Positions 1 to 11,415 of a stretch of DNA of 64,000 bases are shown here, piece by piece. How positions within the stretch are numbered: position 1 is the first letter of the stretch; the number at the start of each line of letters is the position of its first letter. This DNA comes from Promethearchaeota archaeon (GTDB lineage: Archaea > Asgardarchaeota > Lokiarchaeia > Sigyniarchaeales > SOKP01): assembly GCA_018238625.1 (NCBI GenBank), contig JABCSY010000004.1:1-64000 (forward strand), in the 5' to 3' direction. Under the pieces are notes generated by a model, which was not told where the DNA came from, made no database searches, and saw only the letters and a program-made list of their open reading frames with translations. Position numbers and translations under genes: made by a program.

Positions 1-47
1 ATCCATCTAATAAAAAAAGATTCAATTTCTATGGGAGGATTAGAAAA

Positions 48-869
48 ATGATAAGCGATAGTCTAAATAGAATTTGGATATTAAGTAAGAAAAACATCGC
101 GCTCTACATAAAAAGAGGTCCGGTTTTAATTTTTGGCTTGTTATTTCCTTTCTTCATGACGCTTTCTTGGGCTATTGGTAGAGCCATCCCTATCAACCAT
201 GTTTTTATTGGAATTGTATCTATGACTTCTTTCTTCACAGCAACAGCAATTAGTCCCGTTGTATTACCAATTGAAACTCGTGAAAAATCGTTAGAAAGAA
301 TTTTAGTCTCTCCGATTTCATTAAGCGAAATTTTATTAGGGATAGTCATCGCTTCGACTCTATATACATTAATAATTACATCAGTAATAACCACTATCTT
401 TATCCTATTGTTTTCAATTGTGTTTAATTCAATTGCAACGATCTTTTTAATGTTTTTAGGGATTGGTCTAATGTCAATCTTAGGGTCTCTATTGGGGCTA
501 TTATCTGCAGCATATCCTACAGATAAGACTTCTGATGTAATGCTTATTATGAATCTTATTAAGTTCCCTTTACTATTTATGAGCGGTATTTTTATTCCTC
601 TTCATAGTTTGCCCCCTTATTTATTATTTTTATCCTTTTTTTCACCAATAACCTTTCTAACGGACTTATTAAGATTTTGCGTAGACGGAAGTAATTTCTT
701 TACATATCAATTTGATGTCGTCTTGTTAACCACATGGATTGGTGTATTATTTATTGTAGGTTATCTGATACATAAAAGAACAATGCCTAAGAGGCTGGCA
801 GAAACGGGAAAAACTAAGAAAAAAATGAAGATGATGAAAAAGAATATAAAAGCATCAAGAGTGTTATAA
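48..869 (+). CDS. ABC-2 type transporter permease
   Basis: Six or so hydrophobic segments and ABC-2 permease-like pattern (ISPVVLPIETREKSLERILVSPIS); GGAGGA SD upstream. Confidence 0.8.
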   Translation: MISDSLNRIWILSKKNIALYIKRGPVLIFGLLFPFFMTLSWAIGRAIPINHVFIGIVSMTSFFTATAISPVVLPIETREKSLERILVSPISLSEILLGIVIASTLYTLIITSVITTIFILLFSIVFNSIATIFLMFLGIGLMSILGSLLGLLSAAYPTDKTSDVMLIMNLIKFPLLFMSGIFIPLHSLPPYLLFLSFFSPITFLTDLLRFCVDGSNFFTYQFDVVLLTTWIGVLFIVGYLIHKRTMPKRLAETGKTKKKMKMMKKNIKASRVL

Positions 870-871
870 TT

Positions 872-1174
872 ATGGCGGATTTTTTAAAGAATTTAGAATT
901 TTTATCAGGAAAGCCGGATTTAAAGAGAATCGTTAAATCAAAAAAGAAGTTTAACATTGTTCGCATTTGTTTAGAAAAAGGACTGGAAATAGAACCCCAC
1001 CCAGAACCTTACGCCGTTTTCTTTCTAGTTTTAGATGGTTCGGGAATATTTACCAATAAGGAAGGAGAATTTAAACTGAAAAAAAATGATTTTATCTTTA
1101 TAGAAGCTGATGAAATAAGAGGTATAAAATGTCTTGAAAACTTAGTCGTTTTAGGAGTCCAAGACGGACACTAG
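872..1174 (+). CDS. cupin-domain protein
   Basis: Small beta-rich ORF with EPHPEPYAVFFLVLDGSGIFTNKEGEFKLKKNDFIFI cupin-like pattern. Confidence 0.7.
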   Translation: MADFLKNLEFLSGKPDLKRIVKSKKKFNIVRICLEKGLEIEPHPEPYAVFFLVLDGSGIFTNKEGEFKLKKNDFIFIEADEIRGIKCLENLVVLGVQDGH

Positions 1175-1308
1175 AACACTCAAGAAGAACTAAATACATG
1201 GATTAGAATTTATAAGTTTAAGTTTGAGAAAATATCATCATATCTAGAAAATTAGAAAAAAATCTGTAGAAAATGTTAAGTTTTTAGATTTAAGTCATTT
1301 TAAATGTT

Positions 1309-1482
1309 TTATTCTCTTGAAATATAGTATCTAAATTTATCGTTATCAACCTGCCACGCTTTAAAAAAATCAAATGCCTTCTTAGTATCACATAATTTTT
1401 CTATATTTTCAATACTATTATAAAGATCTTTTAAAAGAGTTTTATCACAAGGATATTGTCTGTGAGAGAGATTAAGTTCCAT
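1309..1482 (-). CDS. small hypothetical ORF (57 aa) not in the ORF track
   Basis: ATG...TAA on minus strand, MELNLSHRQYPCDKTLLKDLYNSIENIEKLCDTKKAFDFFKAWQVDNDKFRYYISRE; coding-like composition only. Confidence 0.3.
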   Translation of the reverse strand: MELNLSHRQYPCDKTLLKDLYNSIENIEKLCDTKKAFDFFKAWQVDNDKFRYYISRE

Positions 1483-1559
1483 TTTATTGTTCTTTTCACC
1501 TAGTTTTATTAATTTAGAAAGAGTTTTTAGAACTCATTATCTAGTTAGGATAAAAGCAT

Positions 1560-1997
1560 TTAATTGAAAATATCTTCTACTTGCTTTAGACTTTTTCCAA
1601 ATTCTTTTAATTTAGAAGGAAGTTTTTTAATGATTTTTTCATCTGCAGTGAAAAAAATTTTACCTAATGCAATACTTATTCCAAGATAGGAAGTATCATA
1701 AATCGATATATCATGGTCAACAGCTATTTTAATCATGCATTCACGTATCTCTTTTTTTATCGTAATTACTTTAAATCCATAGTTCTCTAGACTCTCACCA
1801 GCATCATTAAGTTCACTTGGATCAAACAATTTACTATATTTCAAGGCGTTCATGACTTCAAAGTATAATAAGGATGGGATTAATAATTCGATTTGTCCAT
1901 CTATGAACTTATCTCGCAAGAATTTTGCTTTATCTGATTCATTTTCTTCTATGAACCACTTAACTACCACACTAGCATCTATAACTATTTCGATCAT
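1560..1997 (-). CDS. vapC: PIN-domain ribonuclease toxin, VapC family
   Basis: IVIDASVVVKWFIEE N-terminus, conserved acidic residues, IYDTSYLGISIAL C-terminal PIN motif. Confidence 0.85.
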   Translation of the reverse strand: MIEIVIDASVVVKWFIEENESDKAKFLRDKFIDGQIELLIPSLLYFEVMNALKYSKLFDPSELNDAGESLENYGFKVITIKKEIRECMIKIAVDHDISIYDTSYLGISIALGKIFFTADEKIIKKLPSKLKEFGKSLKQVEDIFN

Positions 1998-2020
1998 TTA
2001 AGATTCTACTTTTTTCTCTT

Positions 2021-2251
2021 CTAATGTCTTTCTTCCCTGAATTTACGAATAATGTCTATGCTATTGAAATTTTCGGGAGCCTTTTTACGGATCCTTTCGT
2101 TCAGCAAGACAGCTTTAGCTTTATTTATCTCGGTTTTATTCTGAATTTCTATTTTAATTGCTTTACGAATTATCTCACTCCAGTTAAGATGCTTAAGTGC
2201 ATCCATCTTCTTTTTTAATTCAGGATCGATTCTTACACTTATGTTTGTCAT
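2021..2251 (-). CDS. vapB: VapB-like ribbon-helix-helix antitoxin
   Basis: ISVRIDPELKKKMDALKHLNWSEIIRKAIK RHH motif; directly upstream of vapC. Confidence 0.8.
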   Translation of the reverse strand: MTNISVRIDPELKKKMDALKHLNWSEIIRKAIKIEIQNKTEINKAKAVLLNERIRKKAPENFNSIDIIRKFREERH

Positions 2252-2266
2252 AGAGTGTCAATATAT

Positions 2267-2300
2267 ACATATATTACGTATATACATGTATTACGCATAT
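2267..2300. promoter_or_regulatory. tandem 17-bp direct repeat upstream of vapB (putative operator)
   Basis: ACATATATTACGTATAT followed immediately by ACATGTATTACGCATAT (15/17 identical). Confidence 0.55.
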
Positions 2301-2351
2301 ATAAATATTATCTTTGGGTTATACTATTTTTAGTCCTCTATCGGTCTGATA

Positions 2352-2693
2352 ATGTTTATAATTGGGATTGCTCTTTATATTGTTGCCTTGATTAATTTCG
2401 CAAAAACTCCTTTAAATGGGCCCATTGTTATCACATTTATTGGAGTATGCTTTGCTTCGGCATCTTGGATTTTATTATTTCTACTTGTTCTATATAGCCA
2501 TTTACATCATATTACAACTATAGCAGTAAAACGCTTCTGCCTTGAGAAATATGGTGATGCTTGTCCAGAATATATGAATAAAACTCATAAATATATAGAA
2601 TTTCCAAAAAAGATGGTTAGAAAATCATGTAAAGCAAATATTTTCATGGAAATATTTAATAGTATTTGGGAATTTAATAATAAATATGGCTGA
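2352..2693 (+). CDS. small membrane protein, unknown
   Basis: Two hydrophobic segments; overlaps start of next gene. Confidence 0.55.
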   Translation: MFIIGIALYIVALINFAKTPLNGPIVITFIGVCFASASWILLFLLVLYSHLHHITTIAVKRFCLEKYGDACPEYMNKTHKYIEFPKKMVRKSCKANIFMEIFNSIWEFNNKYG

Positions 2694-3453
2694 TTATAAA
2701 TACTGGTCAATTAGATTCGAAGATAATATTTTTTGGCTTTACTTAAATCGCCCTGATAAAAAAAACGCTTTTGATATTATTGTAGCTAACGAATTAGAAC
2801 AAATATTAGATGAAGAAGTCGAAAAGAATTTGAACAAAATTCGCGTATTAATATGCACTACTTCTATGGACGATATTTTTACCGTAGGGCTTGATATCAA
2901 ATGGCTCGTAACTCTGGACGAATCTAAAGCAAAAGATATGACAAGGAAGTTACAGAAAATTTTTGGTAAGTTTGAAAGCATTTCAATCCCCGTTATAATG
3001 GCTATAAAGGGTTTGAATCTTACGGCGGGATTTGAACTTATGCTGTGTGCAGACATTATCATTGCTGCCGATAACGCAAGATTTGGACAAGTTGAGACAA
3101 AATGGGGTATGACGCCTGCTGCTGGTGCAACTCAAAGATTAATTCGTTTAGTAGGACCTCTAAAAGCAAGAGAGATTATATACACTTCGAGGATCTTCGA
3201 CGCTCAAGAAGCTTTGAAAATGGGTTTGGTAAATGAAGTTGTCCCGTTGATGGAGCTTGAAGATCGAGTCGAAGAAATGGCAAGAATGATGATACAAAAT
3301 TCAGGTAAAGCAATTGCTTTTTGCAAGCGATTGATTCAAGAAGGGATATATAACAACGAACATGGGTTTCAAATGGAAGGAGAAGCTTTTCACGAGCTTT
3401 TTACTTCTGGAGAACCTAAAAAAAAATTAAAGTTATTCTTAGAAAAGAAATAA
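2686..3453 (+). CDS. enoyl-CoA hydratase/isomerase family
   Basis: NRPDKKNAFD, crotonase-fold GLNLTAGFELMLCADIIIAADNARFGQ, GMTPAAGATQRLIRLVG. Confidence 0.9.
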   Translation: MADYKYWSIRFEDNIFWLYLNRPDKKNAFDIIVANELEQILDEEVEKNLNKIRVLICTTSMDDIFTVGLDIKWLVTLDESKAKDMTRKLQKIFGKFESISIPVIMAIKGLNLTAGFELMLCADIIIAADNARFGQVETKWGMTPAAGATQRLIRLVGPLKAREIIYTSRIFDAQEALKMGLVNEVVPLMELEDRVEEMARMMIQNSGKAIAFCKRLIQEGIYNNEHGFQMEGEAFHELFTSGEPKKKLKLFLEKK

Positions 3454-3892
3454 AGAATGCTATTATTTGCTATTTTTTCAATTATATTGAGAAAAAACTC
3501 TTGTTCTTCTTCTGTAAGAACATTCATCATCCTTCTATATATAATATCTCTCTGTTTCTGATAAAGATTCACAATCTCTTTACCCTGTTTACTTATAGAT
3601 ACCTTTACAATTCTCCTATCGGATTGATTTCTCTTCCGGAGGATCTTTTTTTTTTAACTAGCCTATCTATAATCCCTGTTGCTGTGCTAGAATTAATCTC
3701 TAATTTTTCAGCAAGTTCTCTCATTATAATTTCTTTTTCACTATAAATCGTTACTAATGTTAAAAGTTCAGGTTTACTTACACCTATTTCACTGCTATGA
3801 CTTTCCATCGAAGAAAAAAAATTACTAATTTTATCTGATGCTTTTATTAGTCGATGTATCTTTTCAGACCCATTTTTCTCTTGTGAGCTCAT
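3390..3892 (-). pseudogene. MarR-family regulator split by a frameshift at an A10 run
   Basis: ORFs 3605-3892 and 3390-3572 join across the homopolymer to give ...STATGIIDRLVKKKKILRKRNQSDRRIVKVSISKQGKEIVNLYQKQRD..., a MarR wing and C-terminus. Confidence 0.7.
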
Positions 3893-4156
3893 AATTTCGT
3901 TATAGTATTTTATTACTTAAAATAATTAATATAATAATATTTCGTTACTTGAATAGTTCCTTTTCTAATCTTTCTAATATAGAGTAATTAAAAAACATGT
4001 TTGCAAAACCTTTCAAGCATATTTAAAGTTTGAAATAAATTCATTTCTATTTTTTATTATTTACAATATCTAAAGAATAACACTAATTTAGAAATTAATA
4101 TTATTATTATTATCATTAAAAAATTGAAAATAAAACTATCAAATTCACATATTTAA

Positions 4157-6127
4157 ATGACACATTATAAACCTTATCCTTTTACGGCAATAGTAGGACA
4201 AGATTTAATGAAATTAGCTTTAATTTTAAACGCTATTAATCCAAAAATTGGTGGAGTTTTAATAAAAGGTACGAAAGGAACGGCAAAATCTACAGCAGTA
4301 AGAGCATTAGCAGATTTACTTCCTGAAATTGAAGTTGTAAAAGATTGTCCCTTTAATTGCAATCCCAAAAATTTAAAAGAATCGTGCCATTCGTGTCAAG
4401 ATAAAATTATCGCAGGCGATATTAAAGAAGAGAATATTATCCTTAAAGAAATGAGAGTTATTAATTTACCAATTAATTCTACAGAAGATCGTGTTGTTGG
4501 TACTATTGATATTAAAGAAGCACTCTTGAAGGGAATAAAAGCCTTAGAACCCGGAATATTAGCTGAAGCAAATCGTAATATACTTTATATAGACGAAGTT
4601 AATCTCCTAGCAGATAATGTAGCGGATATACTTTTGGATAGCGCTGCGATGGGTTTAAATATAATTGAACGTGAGGGCATTAGTTTTCACCATCCATCTA
4701 ATTTTATCTTGATAGGAACTATGAATCCTGAAGAAGGAAACTTGAGGCCACAGCTTTTAGATCGCTTTGGGTTAAGCGTAGATGTAGAACGTATTGAAAA
4801 TGTTGATCAGAGAGTTCTAATAATCAAATATGTTGAGGATTTTCAGAAGGATCCAAATAATTTCTATAATAAATTTAAAAAAAAACAAAAGGACTTAAGA
4901 AATAAAATTGTAAAAGCTCGAAAAAGCCTAAATTTAGTTCAAATTTCTGACGAGGATTTAAAAAAAATTGCTCAATTATGTATTGATTTTCGAACTGACG
5001 GACATAGAGCGGATATAACAATAACTCGTACAGCAAAAACTGTTGCAGTATTCAATGATAGAACTGTAGTAAATGAAGATGACATTAAAATTGCTGCTAA
5101 ATTATCTTTAAGCCATAGGTTAAGGCGCTTACCTTTCGAAGATCAGACTTTTAACGAAAATGATCTTGAAGATATGTTTGAAAAGCAAAAAGAGTTACAA
5201 ACAGACAAGAACAACTTAAATGATATTACTGGCGATCATCAAATCTTAAACATCAAAGAGGAAGTATTTAAAATAAATAAAGATATAAAAGCAGATAAAA
5301 TCATTCAAAAAAAAAAGATAAGAAAAGATATGAACATATCTGGACAAAGAATCATACATCCAACTACTAGCTCTCGTGGAAAATACATAGGGGGTCAAAA
5401 ATCTAGGGATCTGAAAATTCCTATGTCTCACGATATTGCATTGAACGAGACATTAAATGAAGCCGCATTAGAACCTGAAAATAGAGATGCAATTAAGAAC
5501 GGTGGAAATCTAATTATTAAGGAAGAACACATTCATATAAAGAAAAGAATGGGTAAATCAAGTTATTTAATTATTTTTTGCGTTGATGCTTCTGGCTCGA
5601 TAGGAGCTAATGGTAGAATGGAAGTTGTAAAGGGTATAATTTTTTCCATTTTACAATCAAATTATGTGTATCGTGATAAAGTATCACTAGTTGTGTTTCG
5701 AAAAGATAAAGCAGAAATAATTTTACCACCAACTAGAAGTACAGATTTAGCTTATAAACTATTAAAAGAAATTCCGACTGGCGGAACCACTCCTCTTGTT
5801 GCTGGCTTAATAAAAGCTATGGATGTTGCGCTTGAAGAGAATCGAAAAGAATCTGGATATATACCTCTTATTATTCTCTTAACTGATGCAAGAGGTAATG
5901 TTTATTATAAAGATGCTATTGATGATGTGCTAAAAACGGGAGAACAAATCTCAAAACATAATATAGGCACAATTATTATTGATGTTGAAGATTCTAATGT
6001 AAAGTTAGAAATTTGTAAGAAATTAGCTAAATCAGCCAATGCAGCATATTACCATATAGATGATTTAAATAATAAGAATTTAAATGAAATTTTAACCATT
6101 GAAGGGGTTTTAGAGAAAAATAAATAA
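4157..6127 (+). CDS. Mg-chelatase-like fused AAA+ (ChlI/BchI) and VWA (ChlD/BchD) subunit
   Basis: Walker [26 protein letters not shown] Walker B, C-terminal [23 protein letters not shown]. Confidence 0.9.
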   Translation: MTHYKPYPFTAIVGQDLMKLALILNAINPKIGGVLIKGTKGTAKSTAVRALADLLPEIEVVKDCPFNCNPKNLKESCHSCQDKIIAGDIKEENIILKEMRVINLPINSTEDRVVGTIDIKEALLKGIKALEPGILAEANRNILYIDEVNLLADNVADILLDSAAMGLNIIEREGISFHHPSNFILIGTMNPEEGNLRPQLLDRFGLSVDVERIENVDQRVLIIKYVEDFQKDPNNFYNKFKKKQKDLRNKIVKARKSLNLVQISDEDLKKIAQLCIDFRTDGHRADITITRTAKTVAVFNDRTVVNEDDIKIAAKLSLSHRLRRLPFEDQTFNENDLEDMFEKQKELQTDKNNLNDITGDHQILNIKEEVFKINKDIKADKIIQKKKIRKDMNISGQRIIHPTTSSRGKYIGGQKSRDLKIPMSHDIALNETLNEAALEPENRDAIKNGGNLIIKEEHIHIKKRMGKSSYLIIFCVDASGSIGANGRMEVVKGIIFSILQSNYVYRDKVSLVVFRKDKAEIILPPTRSTDLAYKLLKEIPTGGTTPLVAGLIKAMDVALEENRKESGYIPLIILLTDARGNVYYKDAIDDVLKTGEQISKHNIGTIIIDVEDSNVKLEICKKLAKSANAAYYHIDDLNNKNLNEILTIEGVLEKNK

Positions 6128-6131
6128 TAAT

Positions 6132-9100
6132 TTGATTAGTAAAATGAAAGAAAATTCAGAAAAAATTGAAAAAATACCCAAAATCTCCCTTATCACCGCC
6201 TCAGTTTTTATGAAGTGGATGACCGAAGGTATAATTGAAATTTATCAACAACTTGGGCGCCTTTTTACTTTTAAAATATATTTTTTAAACGATGTTAACG
6301 ATGGAAAGATCCCAAAAGAGGAATTTATTAAAGCTATTTATGAATCAGATATAATGCTTATTGATATCAGGGGTCATTGTTTAGCAGTTGACATCTTCGA
6401 AGAAGCTTACGGAAAGATGGAAAAAGAAAATCTTCAATTATTCGAAAAGAAACAAATAATAACGTTAATTGGAGGAAGTCCTCAGCTTATGAGGTTAACT
6501 AAAATTGGTTCTTTTATGGGCCGGAAAATTCCTTTACCAAAGAAGAAATTAGAATTAGGCTTCGATGAAATACCAGATATTACCGAAGCAATTAATAAAG
6601 GCATGAAAATAGACCAAATTATAAGAAAATTTTCAAAAATGTTTCCATTTGGATCTTTTAAACATATTAAAAACTGGGTATATTTAAGAGATTATTGGAG
6701 TCATGGTTTTGCAGGAATAGCAGAAAACCATAAAAATTTGATTCTCTTTCTTTTAAAAAATTACTTGGGATTTAAAGACTTAAAAGTGTCTAAACCACTG
6801 AAAATTCCTGAAATTGGGATATACGATCCAAATTCCAACAAATATTTTGAAACTTTAGACAAATTTTTACAATTTAAACCTATAGATCCAAATAAACAGA
6901 CAATAGGATTATTTTTTTATGGATCGCTTTATTTTGAGCAATCATTACCGATAATTGAAGAATTTGTAAAAAAATTCTCTAATTTTAATATTATTCCTGT
7001 TTATTCAGAAGTACTATACAATGTGGAAGCTCATCAAAACTTCTTTTTTAAAAATGACAGAAATCTCGTGAGTATTGTTCTCAATTTTCAATATTTTCAG
7101 CTTAATGGAGGACCTTTTGGAGGAGATTCTTCTATAACTTTAGATTTATATAAAAAAATGAATGTCCCCCATCTCAATCCATTAATTCAATACGATCTTC
7201 TCTATGAAGATTATCTTAAGTCTGAACAAGGAGCAATACCAATAAACCAAGTAATATCGATTGTAATGCCGGAATTAGACGGAAGAATTGAGATGATGAC
7301 AGTTGGATGTATGCAAAATTTAGGTTACTCCGAAGAGATACACTCAGATGTCTTAGAAGTAGCTTCTATTTCTCATCACATCGATTTTATAGTTGAGAGA
7401 GTCAAAAAGTGGCTTAATCTGCGTATTAAGGAAAATTCTGAAAAAAAAATTGCTATAATTATTTATAATTATCCTCCCAGCGAGGATAAAATAGGAAATG
7501 CTGCCTACTTAGACGTCTCAGAATCCGTTAGAAATTTGATTTCCATCTTAATTCAAGAAGGATATAACTTTGAAAACATACCAGAAAATAAGAATCTAGC
7601 AGATTTGTTTATTGAAAGTGGAACGTTAAATAATTCTAAATATATAAATGTCAAAAACTTCAAGGGAGTATTATGGAGTAAAGATGAATATTCAAATTAC
7701 TTTGGTCAATTACTTGAAAACCTACAAAAAGAAATAGTTGATTATTGGAGTGAAGTACCTGGGAAAATTAATGTGACAAATGATCATTTTAAACTTCCTA
7801 TTCTTCAATTTAAGAATTTATATATCGCATTGCAACCTGCCAGAAGCTTGGTCTCTGGAGATCCTAACGATTATCACGATAAAAACCTACCTCCACATCA
7901 TCAATATCTTGCTTTTTATCGTTATCTTGAAAAAATATTAAATATTGATGCTATGATTCATTTTGGGACCCATGGAACCGTTGAGTTTCAACCAGGAAAG
8001 CAAACATCTGGGGGTCCAGATGATTTTTGCTTAAATCTCATAGGAACGATCCCAAATTTGTATTATTATCACATAACAAACACAAGTGAATCTGCAATCG
8101 CTAAAAGAAGAGGAAATGCTGTTGTAATAAATCATGCTGGACCCACTTTTAAAAAATCGGATTTATATCAAGAACTTGCTAATTTAGAGTTCTTAATCTC
8201 AGAATATCAAAATGAAAGTGTTTTAAATTCGAGGGAATCAATTGAACCAGTAATAGCTGAAAGAATTAGAGATTTAGAATATGATATTTCTGAATTGGCT
8301 AAAAATCTAAATTTTGAATATTCTTCTATCGATGAGCTTGATGATTTATTATATAGATATAAAACTTCAGTTATTCCAATGGGACTTCATGTATTAGGTA
8401 GAAATTATACTATTGAAGAAAAAAAAGATTTGATTCTTCAAATTCTTTTGAATTCAGGGGAAATACCTGACGATTTAAAGGATGCTTTACTAAAATTTGA
8501 ACAACAAGAAAAACAGAAATCAAATATTTTCGAAGAATATCTAAAAGAAATTGTAGAAGGGTTCTATGGTTCAAGAAATATAACTAAACCATATGAGATA
8601 AGCGAGGAAGAACATTTGATTTTGATAAATTGGGTTAAAAATTTCCTTTTTAACATTGATAATTCTATGGAAATGGAAAATTTAATTCAAGGATTAGAAG
8701 GGGGATATATAGAACCCGGACTTGGTGGCGATCCAATACGTTCGCCTCACATATTTCCAACAGGTAGAAATTCGTACGGATTTGATCCGAGATTAATTCC
8801 AAGTTCAACAGCTTTTAAAAGAGGGGGAATAATAGCGGAAAGATTAATTGAAAATTATAAAAAAGAGCATGGAACATTTCCTGAAACAACAAGTGTAGTT
8901 CTATGGGCTTTCGAAACAATGAAAACGGGAGGCGAAACTATTGGTCAGATTTTTAATTATTTAGGTGTTAGACCAATTAAAAATAGATCTGTATGGACAA
9001 CTGAACTTGAAGTAATACCTCTTGAAGAAATGAAACACCCTCGAATTAATGTTATCGTTACAATCTGCGGGATTTTCAGAGATACTTTTCCCTATATTTT

Positions 9101-9932
9101 AAATTTAATAAATGAAGCAGTAGAATTAGTCGAAAATTTAGACGAACCTTTAGATAAGAATTATATCAGAAAAAGCGTGTTAGAATTAAGAAAAAAAGGT
9201 CTAGAACATCCCGAAGCTAGAATATATGGACCCGCACCAGGAAAATACAATACAAATTTGACTGATATTGTTTCGGCGGGAGTTTGGGAAGTTGAAAAAG
9301 AATTAGTTGACGATTATATAAATTGCATGAGCTTTGCGTATATGAAAAATCAGAAAATCAAGAAAATTTCTGATACTTTTATAGAAAATGTCAGTAAAAT
9401 TAATATCATGAGCCAAGTTAGAGATTCTTCCGAATACCATATTACCGATCTCGATCATTACTTTGAGTTTACTGGAGGATTAGCTAGGGTTTTTAAAGAA
9501 ATTAATGGAACACAGGCAAATATATATATTGCAGATACAACAACTAAAGACATAAGAGTTGATTCCTTAGAACAAAGTATCAAGGAAGGAGCTATTACAA
9601 GGTCATTAAATCCTCGGTGGATAAAAGCAATGCTAGCTCATAAATATCATGGCGGTCAAAAAGTTGCTGAAAGAGTTGAAAACATTTTAGGATTTGCTGC
9701 TACTACAGATTCAGTAGATAAATGGATTTGGGATAAGGGCTACGACCAATACATCGAAAATGAGGAAATTAGAACGGCTTTAATCGAAAACAATAGGTTT
9801 GCTATGATGGATATTGTAAAAAATATGCTTCAGGCGGAAAAAAGAGGTTATTGGGATGCAACCGAAAAACAACTTGATAATTTGAAAAAGTTATATCTCA
9901 ACCTCGAAAATTGGGTCGAAACAACTTATTAA
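6132..9932 (+). CDS. CobN/BchH-family chelatase large subunit
   Basis: HFGTHGTVEFQPGKQTSGGPDDFCLNLIGTIPNLYYYHITNTSESAIAKRRG; 1266 aa; follows ChlID subunit; TTG start. Confidence 0.9.
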   Translation: MISKMKENSEKIEKIPKISLITASVFMKWMTEGIIEIYQQLGRLFTFKIYFLNDVNDGKIPKEEFIKAIYESDIMLIDIRGHCLAVDIFEEAYGKMEKENLQLFEKKQIITLIGGSPQLMRLTKIGSFMGRKIPLPKKKLELGFDEIPDITEAINKGMKIDQIIRKFSKMFPFGSFKHIKNWVYLRDYWSHGFAGIAENHKNLILFLLKNYLGFKDLKVSKPLKIPEIGIYDPNSNKYFETLDKFLQFKPIDPNKQTIGLFFYGSLYFEQSLPIIEEFVKKFSNFNIIPVYSEVLYNVEAHQNFFFKNDRNLVSIVLNFQYFQLNGGPFGGDSSITLDLYKKMNVPHLNPLIQYDLLYEDYLKSEQGAIPINQVISIVMPELDGRIEMMTVGCMQNLGYSEEIHSDVLEVASISHHIDFIVERVKKWLNLRIKENSEKKIAIIIYNYPPSEDKIGNAAYLDVSESVRNLISILIQEGYNFENIPENKNLADLFIESGTLNNSKYINVKNFKGVLWSKDEYSNYFGQLLENLQKEIVDYWSEVPGKINVTNDHFKLPILQFKNLYIALQPARSLVSGDPNDYHDKNLPPHHQYLAFYRYLEKILNIDAMIHFGTHGTVEFQPGKQTSGGPDDFCLNLIGTIPNLYYYHITNTSESAIAKRRGNAVVINHAGPTFKKSDLYQELANLEFLISEYQNESVLNSRESIEPVIAERIRDLEYDISELAKNLNFEYSSIDELDDLLYRYKTSVIPMGLHVLGRNYTIEEKKDLILQILLNSGEIPDDLKDALLKFEQQEKQKSNIFEEYLKEIVEGFYGSRNITKPYEISEEEHLILINWVKNFLFNIDNSMEMENLIQGLEGGYIEPGLGGDPIRSPHIFPTGRNSYGFDPRLIPSSTAFKRGGIIAERLIENYKKEHGTFPETTSVVLWAFETMKTGGETIGQIFNYLGVRPIKNRSVWTTELEVIPLEEMKHPRINVIVTICGIFRDTFPYILNLINEAVELVENLDEPLDKNYIRKSVLELRKKGLEHPEARIYGPAPGKYNTNLTDIVSAGVWEVEKELVDDYINCMSFAYMKNQKIKKISDTFIENVSKINIMSQVRDSSEYHITDLDHYFEFTGGLARVFKEINGTQANIYIADTTTKDIRVDSLEQSIKEGAITRSLNPRWIKAMLAHKYHGGQKVAERVENILGFAATTDSVDKWIWDKGYDQYIENEEIRTALIENNRFAMMDIVKNMLQAEKRGYWDATEKQLDNLKKLYLNLENWVETTY

Positions 9933-10062
9933 ATATGATAATAAGTTTTTATTAAGAGTTAAAACAAATTTAATTATTATTATTTATTAAAATATATATT
10001 CTTTAAAGATAGTGCAATAAAAAGGAATAAAGTATAAAATAAATAAAGTGTAGAGGATTTAT

Positions 10063-11211
10063 ATGGATTTTTCGTTAACTGAAAAGCAGAAAATGATCAA
10101 AAAAATAACTCGTGAATTTGCAGAAGAATATATTGCTCCGGTGGCACAAGAGAGCGATCAAAAAGCTGAATTGGACCCAACTGTTTTAGAGAAGATGAAA
10201 GAATTGAAATACTTCGGTTCTTGTATTCCAGAAGAGTATGGAGGTGCTGGATTGCATAACGATACTATAAGTTTTGCGATTATAACTGAAGAGATCGGAC
10301 GAGTTGATGCGTCTTGGGCCATAACTACGGGCGTCCACGCGAGCGTGTGTGCTTATCCTATTTATAAGTTTGGAACTGAAGAACAAAAGCAAAAATTTCT
10401 AATTGACCTTGCGAAAGGTAATAAGATCGGTGCTTTTGCTTTAACCGAAGCGAATGCAGGTTCTGATGCTGGAGGCGTTCAGCTAACTGCAGAGAAAGAT
10501 GGAAATGAATATACACTAAACGGTAGTAAAATTTTTCAGACGAATGGCGGTATTGCAAAAACATTACTAGTTGTTGCAAGGACAGGTGGAGAAGATACCA
10601 GAAAAAAATTAACTGTCTTTATAGTAGATACAGATACACCTGGTTATTCAGTAGGTGTGAAAGAAGATAAGTTAGGTGTTCGAGCATCTAACACTTCTGA
10701 ATTGGTATTTCAAGACGTGAGAGTTCCCGAAGAAAACATATTGGGCGGACTTGGAAATGGATTTAGGATTGGCCTTCAAATCTTAGATTACGGTAGAATT
10801 AGCATAGCTTCTCAATGCGTAGGGCTAGGTCAAGCGTGTTTAGAAGCGTCTATTAAATACGCCAACGAGCGGGAACAATTTGGACGAAAAATATCGCGTT
10901 TTCAAGGAATTCAGTGGAAAATCGCTGATACGACAACTGATGTAGAATCAGCTCGGTTATTAACTTATAAAGCTGCGTGGATGTGCGATCAAGGAATGGA
11001 TTATGGATTATCGGGATCTATGGCTAAGCTTGTAGCTTCTGAAGCTGCGATGAAAGCAGCCCACCAAGCTGTTCAAATCCATGGCGGCTATGGTTTAATG
11101 AAAGCGTATGCGGTTGAGAGATATTTTCGGGACGCAAAGATGGGAGAAATCTACGAGGGTACGTCAGAGATACAAAGATTAGTTATCGCTAATCATATGT
11201 TAAGAAAATAA
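10063..11211 (+). CDS. acyl-CoA dehydrogenase
   Basis: GAFALTEANAGSDAGG and YFRDAKMGEIYEGTSEIQRLVIANHML signatures. Confidence 0.95.
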   Translation: MDFSLTEKQKMIKKITREFAEEYIAPVAQESDQKAELDPTVLEKMKELKYFGSCIPEEYGGAGLHNDTISFAIITEEIGRVDASWAITTGVHASVCAYPIYKFGTEEQKQKFLIDLAKGNKIGAFALTEANAGSDAGGVQLTAEKDGNEYTLNGSKIFQTNGGIAKTLLVVARTGGEDTRKKLTVFIVDTDTPGYSVGVKEDKLGVRASNTSELVFQDVRVPEENILGGLGNGFRIGLQILDYGRISIASQCVGLGQACLEASIKYANEREQFGRKISRFQGIQWKIADTTTDVESARLLTYKAAWMCDQGMDYGLSGSMAKLVASEAAMKAAHQAVQIHGGYGLMKAYAVERYFRDAKMGEIYEGTSEIQRLVIANHMLRK

Positions 11212-11415
11212 TAATTAATTTTTTCAATTTTCTAATTTTTTGATATTTTATAGAGATTCTATTTTTAATTTTTTTAGATTTATTTCAAGTAAGCTCTAAA
11301 AAATCTATAACTTTGATAAATTTAATAAGATTTTATAATGTCTTTTAATAATTTGATATAACGTAATGAAGATTTAATTCTATCTAACTACATTAAAAAA
11401 TAGATATTTGAAACT

